Shown: piece by piece, positions 55,199-63,976 of the stretch | Numbering within the stretch: position 1 is the stretch's first letter | Layout of the letters: each line of letters begins with the position of its first letter | NCBI RefSeq assembly: GCF_013520985.1 | Contig: NZ_JACDTY010000002.1 | Coordinates: 62,001 to 126,000 of the forward strand | Reading direction: 5' to 3' | Source of the DNA: Mesorhizobium neociceri | GTDB taxonomy: Bacteria > Pseudomonadota > Alphaproteobacteria > Rhizobiales > Rhizobiaceae | Length of the DNA stretch: 64,000 nt | The notes under the pieces: model-generated | The model's database searches: none | Told to the model about the DNA's origin: nothing | What the model saw: the letters and a program-made list of their open reading frames with translations, nothing else | Program-made: the position numbers and the translations under genes

Positions 55199-55219
55199 CG
55201 GAAAGAGGCAGACCGGGGA

Positions 55220-55546
55220 TTACAGACCCACGGCCTTGCGCAGCGCTTCGTTCATCCGCGTCTGCCAACCGTCACCGTCGGCCCTGAAGCGGTCGAGAAC
55301 ATCGGCGTCGAGGCGCAATTGTACGGCACGTTTGGGTCGCGCGAGCGGCGGCCGGCCAGCCTTGCGGCGAGAAACCGTATCTGTCGGCAACGCATCAGGA
55401 TCGGCTTCAGCGGCAGCCGTGATCGCAGCATCTTCTTTGTCGGTCATCGCGGCCAGCGCCTTGCTGGCAAGCGCCAAGGCATCAGCACGTGACTGCTTTG
55501 GCGGAGTAGCCTCGCGGTGCACGATGGTCTTAGAGGTTTTCGACAT
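55220..55546 (-). CDS. brnA: BrnA-type antitoxin
   Basis: A 108-residue antitoxin. The C-terminal part VQLRLDADVLDRFRADGDGWQTRMNEALRKAVGL is the ribbon-helix-helix DNA-binding domain of BrnA (residues ~75-108). The N-terminal Ala/Glu-rich part binds the toxin. It overlaps brnT by 17 bases, as in the known type II brnTA operon, and follows it. BrnA with BrnT represses the operon. A TGTGTACACA palindrome upstream of brnT is a candidate operator. Confidence 0.88.
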   Translation of the reverse strand: MSKTSKTIVHREATPPKQSRADALALASKALAAMTDKEDAAITAAAEADPDALPTDTVSRRKAGRPPLARPKRAVQLRLDADVLDRFRADGDGWQTRMNEALRKAVGL

Positions 55547-55799
55547 AGTCCTTAATTTCCTGCCTTGTGGCCTTGCGTAGTGAAATAACGCGGATGGCGT
55601 GGCGTCGTTCGACATAAACCATCATATAGACGCCAGCCGCGATCAGACCGATCGCAACGAGACGATCCTCGCCAAAGTCCTCACTGTCATCGAGCCTGAT
55701 AAGAGCATTGGCGAAATCGAAGGACGGAGCGATCGCAAAGTCCACGCCATGCTTGGCCCTGTTTGTCTTTGCCTTGTTTTCATCCCACTCGAACAGCAT
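55530..55799 (-). CDS. brnT: BrnT-type ribonuclease toxin
   Basis: An 89-residue toxin of the RelE-like fold. It shows the BrnT signature MLFEWDENKAKTNRAKHGVDFAIA at the start, then FDFANALIRLDDSEDFGEDRLVAIGLIAAGVYMMVYVERRHAIRVISLRKATRQEIKDYV, containing the catalytic Arg, His and Glu positions known for the family. It inhibits translation by mRNA cleavage when free of BrnA. The larger open frame through it belongs to the neighbouring glycosyltransferase shadow. Flanking DNA (55800-55880) is AT-rich, suggesting the pair was acquired. Confidence 0.9.
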   Translation of the reverse strand: MLFEWDENKAKTNRAKHGVDFAIAPSFDFANALIRLDDSEDFGEDRLVAIGLIAAGVYMMVYVERRHAIRVISLRKATRQEIKDYVENL

Positions 55800-55824
55800 C
55801 GCCAACGGCGCATTCCATAAATTA

Positions 55825-55834
55825 TGTGTACACA
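55825..55834. promoter_or_regulatory. palindrome upstream of brnTA
   Basis: TGTGTACACA is a perfect ten-base palindrome 26 bases upstream of the brnT start, within an AT-rich promoter region. A ribbon-helix-helix antitoxin such as BrnA usually binds a site of this type to repress its own operon. Confidence 0.45.
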
Positions 55835-55906
55835 AAAATAGAGAGAAATTCAATAATTTTTGTATATACGATAATTGAATCGGGAAATCAAGCTGAGCTG
55901 CCGGAA

Positions 55907-57061
55907 TCACGCCCCTGACGAGGCCTCTTCCAGTTCCGTCATCGCCTTGGTGCGGATGGTCATGGCGTTGCCGCGCCATTCGACCGCGCCGCCGAGCCAG
56001 CCGCGCGTCCAGATGGCTGGAAGCATCACATCGCGCACGATCATGGCAGTGACGATGCGCGGTGACAAATACCAGCCCTTGGCCCAAGCGAGCAGGCATT
56101 CCGGCGCATAGGCGAAGGCCAGGACGCACAAAGCCGTGGTGGGCAGGCCGACGCCGGCGCTTGCCGCCGCGACCAGCGCGAGCAGCAGCGGCACCGCCAC
56201 ACCGGTCAGGATTTCGGGCGTGTAGAACAGCGGGAAGGTGACGCGGCGCAGCCGCGCCCAGCGCGTCTGTCGCGACCAGATCTCGGCACAGGTGCGCTGG
56301 CCGAGCGGCTGCTCGAACGGCGAGGCGACGAGATTGACGCGCAGGCCGAGCCCGTTGACCAGCTTGGTCGCGGCAGCATCTTCGGCGATCTCGGCGGCAA
56401 GCGCCTCGATGCCGCCATTGGCGTCGAGCATCGGCTTGTTCCACAGCATGCTCTTGCCCTGGGCAAAGCCGAGGCCCAGCGCCTCGCCGGTATATTGCCA
56501 GCGCGCTTGCAGCGTGTTGAGGAAGGCGCATTCGACCTCGGCCCAAAAACCATCCGGCCGCGAGCCGATCGGGGTCGAGCAGACAAGCCCGGTGTCCGGC
56601 CGCCAGGCCGCCATTAGATGCTGGACATAGTCGACAGGCATCAGCACGTTGGAATCGGCCAGGATGACCCAATTGTGCTGCGCCGCTTGCCAGCCCTTCA
56701 CACAGTTATTGAGCTTCGGGTTGGCGCTAACCCGGTCATCGCCGATCAGCAGTTGTGCCGGAATCTCGGGATGGCCGGCGATTGCGGCGTTGATGAGCTT
56801 GACCACAGGGTCTTCGGCATGGGCGACGCAGAAGATCAACTCGTAGCGCGGCCAGCCGAGCGAGAGGGCGCGCTGAAGCGTCTCCTGCGTGAACGGCTCC
56901 ACGCCGCGCGACGGCACGACGATCGAGACCGGCGGCTGGTTGCCGGATGGCGGAGGGATGAGGCGCCGCGCTTTCAGTTTCGACGATGCAAGCAGGATGC
57001 TGGCGAGATTGGAAAGAAGCAAAGCGGAGGAAGCGAAGGCGGCTGTGAGAGCTAGTTCCAT
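55907..57061 (-). CDS. GT21-type glycosyltransferase (ceramide glucosyltransferase-like)
   Basis: A 384-residue membrane glycosyltransferase. It has an N-terminal membrane anchor (LTAAFASSALLLSNLASILLA), the nucleotide-sugar domain (SIVVPSRGVEPFTQETLQRAL; IGDDRVSANPKLNNCVKGW; ILADSNVLMP) with DxD-like residues, the third acidic motif AEIAEDAAATKLV, and a QTRWARLRR segment equal to the (Q/R)xxRW motif of GT21. Two or three C-terminal membrane helices follow. Related rhizobial enzymes add sugars to diacylglycerol or ceramide to make glycolipids, in some species during phosphate limitation. The acceptor here is not known. Confidence 0.82.
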   Translation of the reverse strand: MELALTAAFASSALLLSNLASILLASSKLKARRLIPPPSGNQPPVSIVVPSRGVEPFTQETLQRALSLGWPRYELIFCVAHAEDPVVKLINAAIAGHPEIPAQLLIGDDRVSANPKLNNCVKGWQAAQHNWVILADSNVLMPVDYVQHLMAAWRPDTGLVCSTPIGSRPDGFWAEVECAFLNTLQARWQYTGEALGLGFAQGKSMLWNKPMLDANGGIEALAAEIAEDAAATKLVNGLGLRVNLVASPFEQPLGQRTCAEIWSRQTRWARLRRVTFPLFYTPEILTGVAVPLLLALVAAASAGVGLPTTALCVLAFAYAPECLLAWAKGWYLSPRIVTAMIVRDVMLPAIWTRGWLGGAVEWRGNAMTIRTKAMTELEEASSGA

Positions 57062-57164
57062 CGAGATCTGGTCACTCCGGAAAGGCCGCTCGCGGCCACT
57101 TCGTCAGTCGACAGATGGGGCCTTGAGTCGCCCGGCAAAGTTTGTGCACACCAACATTGTCATG

Positions 57165-57180
57165 TGTCACTTAAATGACA
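57165..57180. promoter_or_regulatory. palindrome between glycosyltransferase and apaG
   Basis: TGTCA-CTTAAA-TGACA is a perfect five-base inverted repeat with a six-base spacer, in the AT-rich part between divergent genes. TGTCA words also occur in PHO boxes, but the 11-base direct spacing of a PHO box is not met. The bound protein is unknown. Confidence 0.4.
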
Positions 57181-57283
57181 TTGTTTGTCGGCACCTGCGC
57201 TTTGAGGCTGGCAGGACATGCCGCTCTGCGCGTATCAACCGCGCAACGCGACAAATATTCCTGCCGCGCAACTGGAGCAGCCC

Positions 57284-57676
57284 ATGTACCGCGCCGTCAC
57301 GCGCAACATCGAAGTGCAGGTCAGACCGTTCTACCTGGAGGATCGCTCCGATCCCCAGGAGAACCGTTATGTCTGGGGCTACCAGGTGACGATCGACAAC
57401 CAGTCGGACGAGTTCGTGCAGCTGATGTCGCGCTACTGGCACATCACCGACGGCAGCGGCCGGGTCGAGGAGGTGCGCGGCGCCGGCGTGGTCGGCGACC
57501 AGCCCGAACTCAATCCCGGTGACAGCTATCAATACACGTCCGGCTGCCCGCTCTCGACACCGTCGGGCTTCATGGTCGGGCACTACACCATGCGCAACAA
57601 AAGGGGCGAGACGTTCGACATCGCTATTCCGGCGTTTTCGCTGGATTTGCCGGGGACGAGGCGGACGGTGAATTAG
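57284..57676 (+). CDS. apaG: ApaG domain protein
   Basis: A 130-residue protein of the ApaG (DUF525) family, a fibronectin-III-like beta fold. The pattern is [90 protein letters not shown]. Known members are linked to cobalt and magnesium tolerance in Salmonella (CorD) and resemble domains in F-box proteins. GGAG (CTGGAGCAGCCC) precedes ATG 57284. A corA gene lies 5 kb away but not in the same unit. Confidence 0.92.
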   Translation: MYRAVTRNIEVQVRPFYLEDRSDPQENRYVWGYQVTIDNQSDEFVQLMSRYWHITDGSGRVEEVRGAGVVGDQPELNPGDSYQYTSGCPLSTPSGFMVGHYTMRNKRGETFDIAIPAFSLDLPGTRRTVN

Positions 57677-57680
57677 CGTC

Positions 57681-57920
57681 TTTCTCCCCGTTCTACGGGG
57701 AATTGAGGAATGGTCCGCGAAGCGGACGAAAAGCCAATTGCTTGGCTTTTCGAGTGACGAACGCCCGGCAGGACAATGAGGGGCGGCGCCGGACTGGTGA
57801 GACTATCTTCCGCCCACAACGGCGCCTGAGTGAGATACGCGGCGGCTATTCGCCCACGTCGCGCTGCCCCTCATCCGCCTGCCGGCACCTTCTCCCCGTG
57901 AAACGGGGAGAAGGAAGCGT
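57681..57920. repeat. palindromic intergenic repeat between apaG and hslO
   Basis: CTCCCCGTTCTACGGGGA (near 57684-57702) and CTTCTCCCCGTGAAACGGGGAGAAG (near 57890-57915) are hairpins, with TCCGCGAAGCGGA and AAAGCCAATTGCTTGGCTTTT between. Same general family as 5865-6025. No gene is seen in this convergent gap. Confidence 0.7.
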
Positions 57921-57921
57921 T

Positions 57922-58929
57922 TCACTGAGCCGCGAATTCGGCCGGGTCGAAGTCGTACTGTGTCGAGCAGAACTCGCAGGCGACGTGGATGCCGCCATCC
58001 TGAGTGCTCTCCTTGATCTCTTCGGCGGAGAAGCCTTCTAGAATGCCGCGGATCTTGTCCCTTGAGCATGAGCACTGGTCGGCGACCGGCACGCCGCCGA
58101 AGACGCGCACGCCATGTTCGTGGAACAGCCGGTAGAGCAGCCGCTCGGCGCCGATGGTCGGGTCGATCAGTTCGGTCGGCTCGATGGTGCCGAGCAGGGC
58201 CACCAGTTCAAGCCACGAATTGTCGGCCGGTTCATGCGTGACGTCGCGCGGATCGCCATCGCCGCCCGAAATGTCGGGCACGCGCATGCGCTCCGGCGAC
58301 TGCGGCAGGAACTGCGCCAGTATGCCGCCGGCGCGCCACTGTTCGCGCGCACCGCCGGGGCCGGGCGTCAGAAGCTTGGCCACCGAAAGCCTGAGATCGG
58401 TCGGGATCTGCTCCGACTGGCGGAAATAGGTGCGCGCGGCGTCTTCCAGCGTCTCGCCGTCAAGCTGGACGATGCCCTGATAGCGCTGCGTGTGCGCGCC
58501 CTGGTCGATGGTGAGCGCCAGCACGCCGCTGCCGAGCAGCGTCTGCTGCGAGGTCTCGCCGGCGGCCACCAGGGCCTCCAGCCGATCGGCGTCGAAGCGC
58601 GCATAGGCGCGCAATGCCGAGGGCGTGGAGAAATCCGCGACCAGCATGTCGACCGGCCCGTCGGTGCGGGTCTGCAGGATGAACTTGCCCTCGAATTTGA
58701 GCGAGGTGCCGAGCAGCACCGTCAGCACACAGGCTTCCGCCAGCAGGCGGGCAACCGGCTCGGGGTAATCGTGGCGGCTGAGGATGGCGTCGAGCATCGG
58801 CCCGAGCTGCACGGTGCGGCCGCGCACGTCGAGCGGGCCGACCTCGAAGGGCACGACATGATCGTCGCCGGCATAGCCGAACTCGCCGAGTTTGGGGTGA
58901 TGTTCAGTCACTTGATACGTTTCCAACAT
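57922..58929 (-). CDS. hslO: redox-regulated chaperone Hsp33
   Basis: A 335-residue chaperone that becomes active on oxidation. The N-terminal domain has FEVGPLDVRGRTVQLGPMLDAILSRHDYP and CVLTVLLGTSLKFEGKFILQTRTDGPV. The C-terminal zinc switch is the CxC and CxxC pair: DQCSCSRDKIRGIL and CEFCSTQY. GGAG precedes ATG 58929. It follows argF on the same strand after 117 bases, a neighbour order that recurs in rhizobia, and could be partly cotranscribed. Confidence 0.94.
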   Translation of the reverse strand: MLETYQVTEHHPKLGEFGYAGDDHVVPFEVGPLDVRGRTVQLGPMLDAILSRHDYPEPVARLLAEACVLTVLLGTSLKFEGKFILQTRTDGPVDMLVADFSTPSALRAYARFDADRLEALVAAGETSQQTLLGSGVLALTIDQGAHTQRYQGIVQLDGETLEDAARTYFRQSEQIPTDLRLSVAKLLTPGPGGAREQWRAGGILAQFLPQSPERMRVPDISGGDGDPRDVTHEPADNSWLELVALLGTIEPTELIDPTIGAERLLYRLFHEHGVRVFGGVPVADQCSCSRDKIRGILEGFSAEEIKESTQDGGIHVACEFCSTQYDFDPAEFAAQ

Positions 58930-59046
58930 GACAAAGCTCCAGGGCGCGGCCATGCGGCCCGGAGGGGCACATGCGTCCAAACGCGCTTGATTTGCGTGAT
59001 GGGGCGCAAATAGGCATCGCGCCCCCGCAGATCAAGCGCCTGGAGA

Positions 59047-59958
59047 TCAAGCGCCCAGACACCAGGCCAAAACCGCCTTCTGGGCGTGGAGCCGGTTCTC
59101 GGCCTCGTCGAAGACCACCGAATGCGGCCCGTCAATGACGTCGTCGGTGACTTCCTCGCCGCGATGCGCCGGCAGGCAGTGCATGAACAGGGCGTCGGGC
59201 TTGGCCCTTGCCATCAGCGCCGCATTGACCTGATAGGGCGAGAAGACATTGTGGCCGCGGGCGCGGTGCTCCTGGCCCATCGACACCCAGCAGTCGGTGA
59301 CGATGCAATCGACCTGATCGACGGCTTCCTCGGGCGAGCGGGTGAAATGCAGCTTGCCGCCGTTGGTCTTCGACCAGTCGATATGCTTCTGCGCCGGCTC
59401 GCTGCCTTCCGGCACCGCGACATTGAGATTGAAGCGGAAGCGCGCCGAGGCTTCGAGCAGCGAATGCAGCACATTGTTGCCGTCGCCGGTCCAGGCGATG
59501 GTCTTGCCGGCAACCGGACCGCGATGTTCCTCGAAGGTCATGATGTCGGCCATCAGCTGGCAAGGATGGGTATCGTCGGTCAGCCCGTTGATAACCGGGA
59601 TGGTGGCGTTCTCGGTCAGCTCGAGCAGCCGCTCATGCGACGTCGTGCGGATCATGATGGCGTCGACATAGCGCGACAGCACCTTGGCGGTGTCGGCGAT
59701 GGTCTCGGAGCGGCCGAGCTGCATTTCGGTGCCGGTCAACATGATGGTCTCGCCGCCGAGCTGGCGCATGCCGACGTCGAAGGAGACACGCGTGCGCGTC
59801 GACGGCTTGTCGAAGATCATGGCCAGCACCTTGCCTTCGAGCGGTTTGGTGCGCTCGCCGGCCTTGAGGCGCGCCTTGCGCACCACCGCATCGTCCAGCA
59901 TGAACCGCAGATCGCCTTCGGAGACGGCGGAAAGATCGGTGAAATGGCGAAGTGACAT
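59047..59958 (-). CDS. argF: ornithine carbamoyltransferase
   Basis: A 303-residue enzyme that makes citrulline from ornithine and carbamoyl phosphate. The carbamoyl-phosphate motif STRTR is in [21 protein letters not shown] (residues ~50-70). Further sites are [11 protein letters not shown], the ornithine loop [10 protein letters not shown] and the catalytic [11 protein letters not shown] segment near residue 263. The length is normal. It starts 17 bases after argD, forming an argDF operon for arginine synthesis. Confidence 0.96.
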   Translation of the reverse strand: MSLRHFTDLSAVSEGDLRFMLDDAVVRKARLKAGERTKPLEGKVLAMIFDKPSTRTRVSFDVGMRQLGGETIMLTGTEMQLGRSETIADTAKVLSRYVDAIMIRTTSHERLLELTENATIPVINGLTDDTHPCQLMADIMTFEEHRGPVAGKTIAWTGDGNNVLHSLLEASARFRFNLNVAVPEGSEPAQKHIDWSKTNGGKLHFTRSPEEAVDQVDCIVTDCWVSMGQEHRARGHNVFSPYQVNAALMARAKPDALFMHCLPAHRGEEVTDDVIDGPHSVVFDEAENRLHAQKAVLAWCLGA

Positions 59959-59975
59959 CAGGAATGGTTCCGGGG

Positions 59976-61175
59976 TTACTTCGCGGCGGCCGCGGTGATG
60001 GCGTCGGCCAGGCCCTTGGCGCCGGCGCGGATGCGGTCGAGCGCCTCGCTGATTTCGGCGTCGGTGACGGTGAGCGGTGGCAACAGCCGAATGACGTTGT
60101 CACCAGCCGGCACCGCCAGCAGATGCTGGTCGCGCAGCGCCATGTTGACCTTGGTGTTGGGCATGGCGCATTTAAGGCCAAGCATGAGCCCTACGCCCCT
60201 GATGCCTTCGATGACATCGGGAAACTCGTCGGCGACGCCTGCCAGCCCTTGCTTCATCAGCAAAGCCTTGCGCTGGACGTCCTCCAGAAAACCATCTTCC
60301 AGCACGACGTCGAGTACAGCGTTGCCGACCGCCATCGCCAGCGGATTGCCGCCGAAGGTGGTGCCATGCACGCCTGCCGTCATGCCAACGACGGCATCGT
60401 CGGTGGCTAGGCACGCGCCCATCGGGAAGCCGCCGCCAATGCCCTTAGCTATCGCCATGATGTCGGGCGTCACGCCGGTCCATTCATGCGCGAACAGCTT
60501 GCCGGTGCGGCCGATGCCGCACTGGACCTCGTCGAAGATCAACAGCAGGCCATGCTGGTCGCAGAGCTGCCGCAGCCGCTTCAGGGACTGCGTCGGCACC
60601 GGGCGGATGCCGCCCTCGCCCTGCACCGGCTCGATCAGGATCGCGGCGGTCTCTGATGTGATCGCCTTCTCGGCGGCATCGATGTCGTCGAAGCCGACCT
60701 GGTCGAAACCCTCGACCTTGGGGCCGAAGCCTTCGAGATATTTGTACTGGCCACCGGCGGCGATGGTCGCCAGCGTACGGCCATGGAAGGCGCCTTCGAA
60801 GGTGATGACGCGGAAGCGCTCGGGATGGCCCTTGACGAACTGGTAGCGCCGCGCCGTCTTGATCGCGCATTCCAGCGCTTCGGCGCCGGAATTGGTGAAG
60901 AACACCTTGTCGGCGAAGGTGGCCTCAGCCAGCCGCTCGCCCAACCGGGTCTGCCCAGGGATCTCGTAGAGATTGGAGACGTGCCAGAGCTTGGCCGCCT
61001 GCTCGGTCAGCGCCGAGACCAGATGCGGATGGCTGTGGCCCAACGAATTGACCGCGATGCCGCCAGCAAAATCGAGATATCGCTCGCCCTTGTCGGTAAC
61101 CAGCCAGGTGCCTTCACCGTGGTCGAAGGCCAAGGGTGCGCGAGCAAAGGTCTCGTAAAGCGCCGAACCGCTCAT
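59976..61175 (-). CDS. argD: acetylornithine aminotransferase
   Basis: A 399-residue class III PLP aminotransferase. It has the arginine-pathway segments [84 protein letters not shown] and the PLP lysine in [15 protein letters not shown] near residue 245. It converts N-acetylglutamate semialdehyde to N-acetylornithine, and may also serve as succinyldiaminopimelate aminotransferase. It leads the argD-argF unit. Confidence 0.95.
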   Translation of the reverse strand: MSGSALYETFARAPLAFDHGEGTWLVTDKGERYLDFAGGIAVNSLGHSHPHLVSALTEQAAKLWHVSNLYEIPGQTRLGERLAEATFADKVFFTNSGAEALECAIKTARRYQFVKGHPERFRVITFEGAFHGRTLATIAAGGQYKYLEGFGPKVEGFDQVGFDDIDAAEKAITSETAAILIEPVQGEGGIRPVPTQSLKRLRQLCDQHGLLLIFDEVQCGIGRTGKLFAHEWTGVTPDIMAIAKGIGGGFPMGACLATDDAVVGMTAGVHGTTFGGNPLAMAVGNAVLDVVLEDGFLEDVQRKALLMKQGLAGVADEFPDVIEGIRGVGLMLGLKCAMPNTKVNMALRDQHLLAVPAGDNVIRLLPPLTVTDAEISEALDRIRAGAKGLADAITAAAAK

Positions 61176-61533
61176 TATATGCGTCTCCGGTACCGGAAAA
61201 TCAAAAAAGCCGCCAAAGCGGCGGCCTTGTGCGGCTTATCGTGTTTTTCGGCCATGAAGTCAACGAAAACGTCGTGCAAAGGCGCGCGGCAAGCTCCCGA
61301 CGAGACGCCGGCTCATAAGCGACCGGGCAAGTTGGGGAAAACCGAAAAAACCGATTCGTGTTGCACCTGGGACTCTTGTCACCGAGTCAACACATGAGGT
61401 AATTGTAGTCGGGAAATAACTAGATTTCGTGCGGCGGACCTAATCACCTAATATATGTGGTGTCTGCCCCGGCAAAGGTTGCCGGGTCGGGAATGGATTC
61501 CGGCTGCCGCACGCTTAGCAGGAGCGCGGTCTC
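61176..61533. other. argD-gcrA divergent intergenic region
   Basis: No gene is seen. A hairpin GCCGCC-AAA-GCGGCGGC lies at about 61208-61225 in the argD leader direction. Four GANTC sites lie at 61353-61357, 61371-61375, 61384-61388 and 61496-61500. The region 61390-61460 is AT-rich and probably carries the gcrA promoter. Confidence 0.6.
61353..61388. promoter_or_regulatory. GANTC cluster upstream of gcrA
   Basis: GATTC (61353), GACTC (61371) and GAGTC (61384) fall within 36 bases, far denser than chance for a five-base site. The last two form an inverted repeat with an eight-base spacer. GANTC is methylated by CcrM and read by GcrA in alphaproteobacteria, so autoregulation through methylation state is plausible. 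Confidence 0.6.
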
Positions 61534-62052
61534 ATGAACTGGACTGACGAGCGGGTCGAACTTCTCAGAAAACTGTGGTCGGAGGGCTTGAGCGCAAGCC
61601 AGATCGCCGCACAACTTGGCGGGGTCAGCCGCAACGCCGTCATCGGCAAGGTGCACCGGCTGAAGCTGTCGGGCCGCGGACGCTCGACCGCAACGCCGGC
61701 GCGCCAGAAGAAGACGGCGCAGGGATCGTCGATCCAGAAGTCTGTGTCGCGCGCCGCAACCACGCAGCGCCACGTCACCACGTCGATCGGGGCGACCGCG
61801 CTGCAGGCGCAGTTCGATGCCGAGCCGGTGGCTCGCCACTACATCCGCCCGGTCGAAAACGTTGTCGTGCCGATCTCGCGGCATCTGCAGCTCACCGACC
61901 TGACCGAGCGCACCTGCAAATGGCCGAATGGCGATCCGTTGTCGGAAGACTTCAACTTCTGCGGCAACGAAGCCGCCGAAACCGGCCCCTATTGCAAGTA
62001 CCACGCAAGGGTGGCGTTCCAGCCGGCTTCGGAGCGGCGGCGGAGCAGGTGA
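61534..62052 (+). CDS. gcrA: cell-cycle regulator GcrA
   Basis: A 172-residue GcrA-type transcription factor. Residues 1-46 are the helix-turn-helix that reads GANTC DNA (WTDERVELLRKLWSEGLSASQIAAQLGGVSRNAVIGKVHRLKL). A basic, Ser/Thr-rich linker follows. The C-terminal part binds RNA polymerase sigma-70 and holds two Cys/His segments (TERTCKWPNGDP, FNFCGNE, YCKYH), characteristic of GcrA. With CcrM it couples DNA methylation to the cell cycle. Clustered GANTC sites upstream suggest self-control. Confidence 0.94.
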   Translation: MNWTDERVELLRKLWSEGLSASQIAAQLGGVSRNAVIGKVHRLKLSGRGRSTATPARQKKTAQGSSIQKSVSRAATTQRHVTTSIGATALQAQFDAEPVARHYIRPVENVVVPISRHLQLTDLTERTCKWPNGDPLSEDFNFCGNEAAETGPYCKYHARVAFQPASERRRSR

Positions 62053-62087
62053 GCGAATAGCGAATAGCGAATAGCGAATAGCGAATA
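62053..62087 (+). repeat. five tandem GCGAATA heptamers
   Basis: The seven-base unit GCGAATA repeats five times with no change, starting at the base after the gcrA stop codon. The inverse word CTATTCGC lies at 62129-62136, the other side of the terminator. Copy number probably varies between strains. Confidence 0.95.
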
Positions 62088-62136
62088 GAAACGGCTTGGC
62101 TTCTGTGACAGGGAGCAAGCCGTTTTTGCTATTCGC
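62081..62136 (+). terminator. long bipartite hairpin terminator after gcrA
   Basis: Inner stem AAACGGCTTG (62089-62098) with CAAGCCGTTT (62116-62125) and five T at 62123-62127. Outer stem GCGAATAG (62081-62088) with CTATTCGC (62129-62136). It lies between convergent gcrA and corA and could serve both. Confidence 0.8.
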
Positions 62137-62151
62137 GACTCGCGCCCTCTT

Positions 62152-63159
62152 TCAAAGCCATCCGTTCTTGCGAAACCGCCAGTACAGGAACGAGCAGATC
62201 AAGGCGATCGCGGTCAGAACCACCGGGTAGCCATATTCCATCTTCAGTTCCGGCATGTCATCGAAATTCATGCCGTAAATGCCGGCGAGCGCCGTCGGCA
62301 CCGCCAGTATGGCGGCCCATGACGCCAGCTTCTTGGTATTCGCCGTTTCCTGGCTCTGGCCAACCAGCAGACTGGCCTCGAAGGCGAAGGCCAGAACCTC
62401 GCGCAGGCTGTCGATCTTTTCCTGCACGGTACGGATGTGGTCGGTGACATCGCGAAACAGCGGGTGCATGGCACTATGGATTTGCGGCAGGTCGGCGCTG
62501 GTCAGCCGGCGGCAGACCTCGACCAGCGGCAGCGCCGCGTTGCGCAGACGCAACAGATCGCGGCGCAGCATGTAGAGCCGCTCGATGTCGGGACCGGTCA
62601 TCGGCTTCAGCAGCACCCTGTCTTCGATCGCCTCGACCTCGTCCTCGATCTGCTCGAGCACCGGCATGTAATTGTCGACGATGAAGTCGAGAATGGCGTA
62701 GAGGACGAAGTCCTCGCCCTTGGCCAGCGAATGCGGGCAGCTCTCCCAGTGCTGACGGACGGCGGCATAGGATGTCGAGGGACCATGCCTGACGCTGACG
62801 ATATAGCCTGAGCCGACGAACAGGTGGGTTTCGCCGAAGGTGACGCGGCCGTCGATCAGCTGGGCGGTGCGGGCGACGATGAACAGGGCATCGCCATACT
62901 GCTCGATCTTGGGCCGCTGGTGCGGATGTTCGGCATCTTCGATCGCCAGTTCGTGCAGATGGAACTGCGCCTTGACGCGCAGCAACAGCTCGCGGTCGGG
63001 TTCGAGCAGGCCGATCCAGACGACATGGCCCGATTTCTTCGCCCATTCGCCGGCCTCTTCGATCGGGATGTCGGCTATGCGCTTGCCGGCGGTGTAGACG
63101 CTCGACGCGATGATGCCGGACGATGCCGGCGCCGGCTTGAACTCTCGGACATATTCCAT
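62152..63159 (-). CDS. corA: CorA-family magnesium/divalent cation transporter
   Basis: A 335-residue channel. A large soluble N-terminal domain (GHVVWIGLLEPDRELLLRVKAQFHLHELAIEDAEHPHQRPKIEQY by position residues ~38-82) is followed by long helices and two membrane segments at the end: LASWAAILAVPTALAGIYGMNFDDMPEL, with the YGMNF signature near residue 295, and PVVLTAIALICSFLYWRF. GGAGG precedes ATG 63159. CorA pentamers import Mg2+; some relatives carry Zn2+ or Co2+. No other metal genes adjoin it. Confidence 0.93.
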   Translation of the reverse strand: MEYVREFKPAPASSGIIASSVYTAGKRIADIPIEEAGEWAKKSGHVVWIGLLEPDRELLLRVKAQFHLHELAIEDAEHPHQRPKIEQYGDALFIVARTAQLIDGRVTFGETHLFVGSGYIVSVRHGPSTSYAAVRQHWESCPHSLAKGEDFVLYAILDFIVDNYMPVLEQIEDEVEAIEDRVLLKPMTGPDIERLYMLRRDLLRLRNAALPLVEVCRRLTSADLPQIHSAMHPLFRDVTDHIRTVQEKIDSLREVLAFAFEASLLVGQSQETANTKKLASWAAILAVPTALAGIYGMNFDDMPELKMEYGYPVVLTAIALICSFLYWRFRKNGWL

Positions 63160-63253
63160 CGCAGCCTCCGAACGCAGAACCTTCAATAGGCCTGAGAAGC
63201 TTAACGCTGCGATAGTTTAGCGCAATATGATTAAGCGTTCGAGGGGGGCGCGA

Positions 63254-63976
63254 TCACTTCACCGGCAGCGCCGGAAGCGCCACCTTGTCGGTCTTGTCGC
63301 CTTTGGGACGCTCGGCCGGCATCTGGTCGCCGGTGACGATGTAATAGATGGTCTCGGCGATGTTGGTGGCGTGGTCGCCGATGCGCTCGATGTTCTTGGC
63401 GCAGAACAGCAGATGCGTACACGGCGTGATGTTGCGCGGATCTTCCATCATATAAGTCAGGAGCTCGCGAAACAGCGATGTATACATGGCGTCGATCTGG
63501 TCGTCGCGGTCGCGCACGAAGCCTATCCTGTCGACCGAACGCGATGCGTAGACGTCGAGCACTTCCTTCAGTTGGGTCAGCGCCAGATCGGCCAGCGCCT
63601 CGAGGCCGCGAAACAGGCTGGTCGGCTGGCGGCCGTCGATGACGCTCACCACTCGCTTGGCAACATTCTTGCCGAGGTCGCCGACTCGCTCGAGGTCAGC
63701 CGAAATACGGATGGCGCCGACAATCTCGCGCAGATCCGTCGCCATCGGCTGGCGCTTGGCGATGATGACGATGGCCTTGTCATCGATTTCGCGCTGGCCC
63801 TCGTCGAGGACAATGTCATCGCGGATGACCTTCTGGGCGAGGCCCGGGTCGGCATTGACCAGTGCCTGGATCGCCTGCTCGACCATGCGCTCGGCGTGCC
63901 CGCCCATCGCAGCGATGCGTTTCGACAGGTATTTCAGTTCTTCGTCATAGGCGCTGACGATGTGTACGGACTGCAT
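63254..63976 (-). CDS. phoU: phosphate signalling protein PhoU
   Basis: A 240-residue protein of two similar three-helix bundles. Each has the PhoU metal motif: DLERVGDLGKNVAKRV near residue 85 and NIERIGDHATNIAETIYYIVTGD near residue 190. PhoU links the PstSCAB phosphate importer to the PhoR-PhoB system and limits phosphate uptake. The pst genes would normally lie upstream, beyond the right edge of the window. Confidence 0.95.
   Translation of the reverse strand: MQSVHIVSAYDEELKYLSKRIAAMGGHAERMVEQAIQALVNADPGLAQKVIRDDIVLDEGQREIDDKAIVIIAKRQPMATDLREIVGAIRISADLERVGDLGKNVAKRVVSVIDGRQPTSLFRGLEALADLALTQLKEVLDVYASRSVDRIGFVRDRDDQIDAMYTSLFRELLTYMMEDPRNITPCTHLLFCAKNIERIGDHATNIAETIYYIVTGDQMPAERPKGDKTDKVALPALPVK

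Noticed and set aside
57157..57190. PHO box upstream of the GT21-type glycosyltransferase
   Set aside because: TGTCA words are inverted with six bases between, not direct repeats at 11-base spacing.
62053..62087. Tandem repeats considered as a CRISPR array
   Set aside because: Units are seven bases with no spacers and no cas genes are present.
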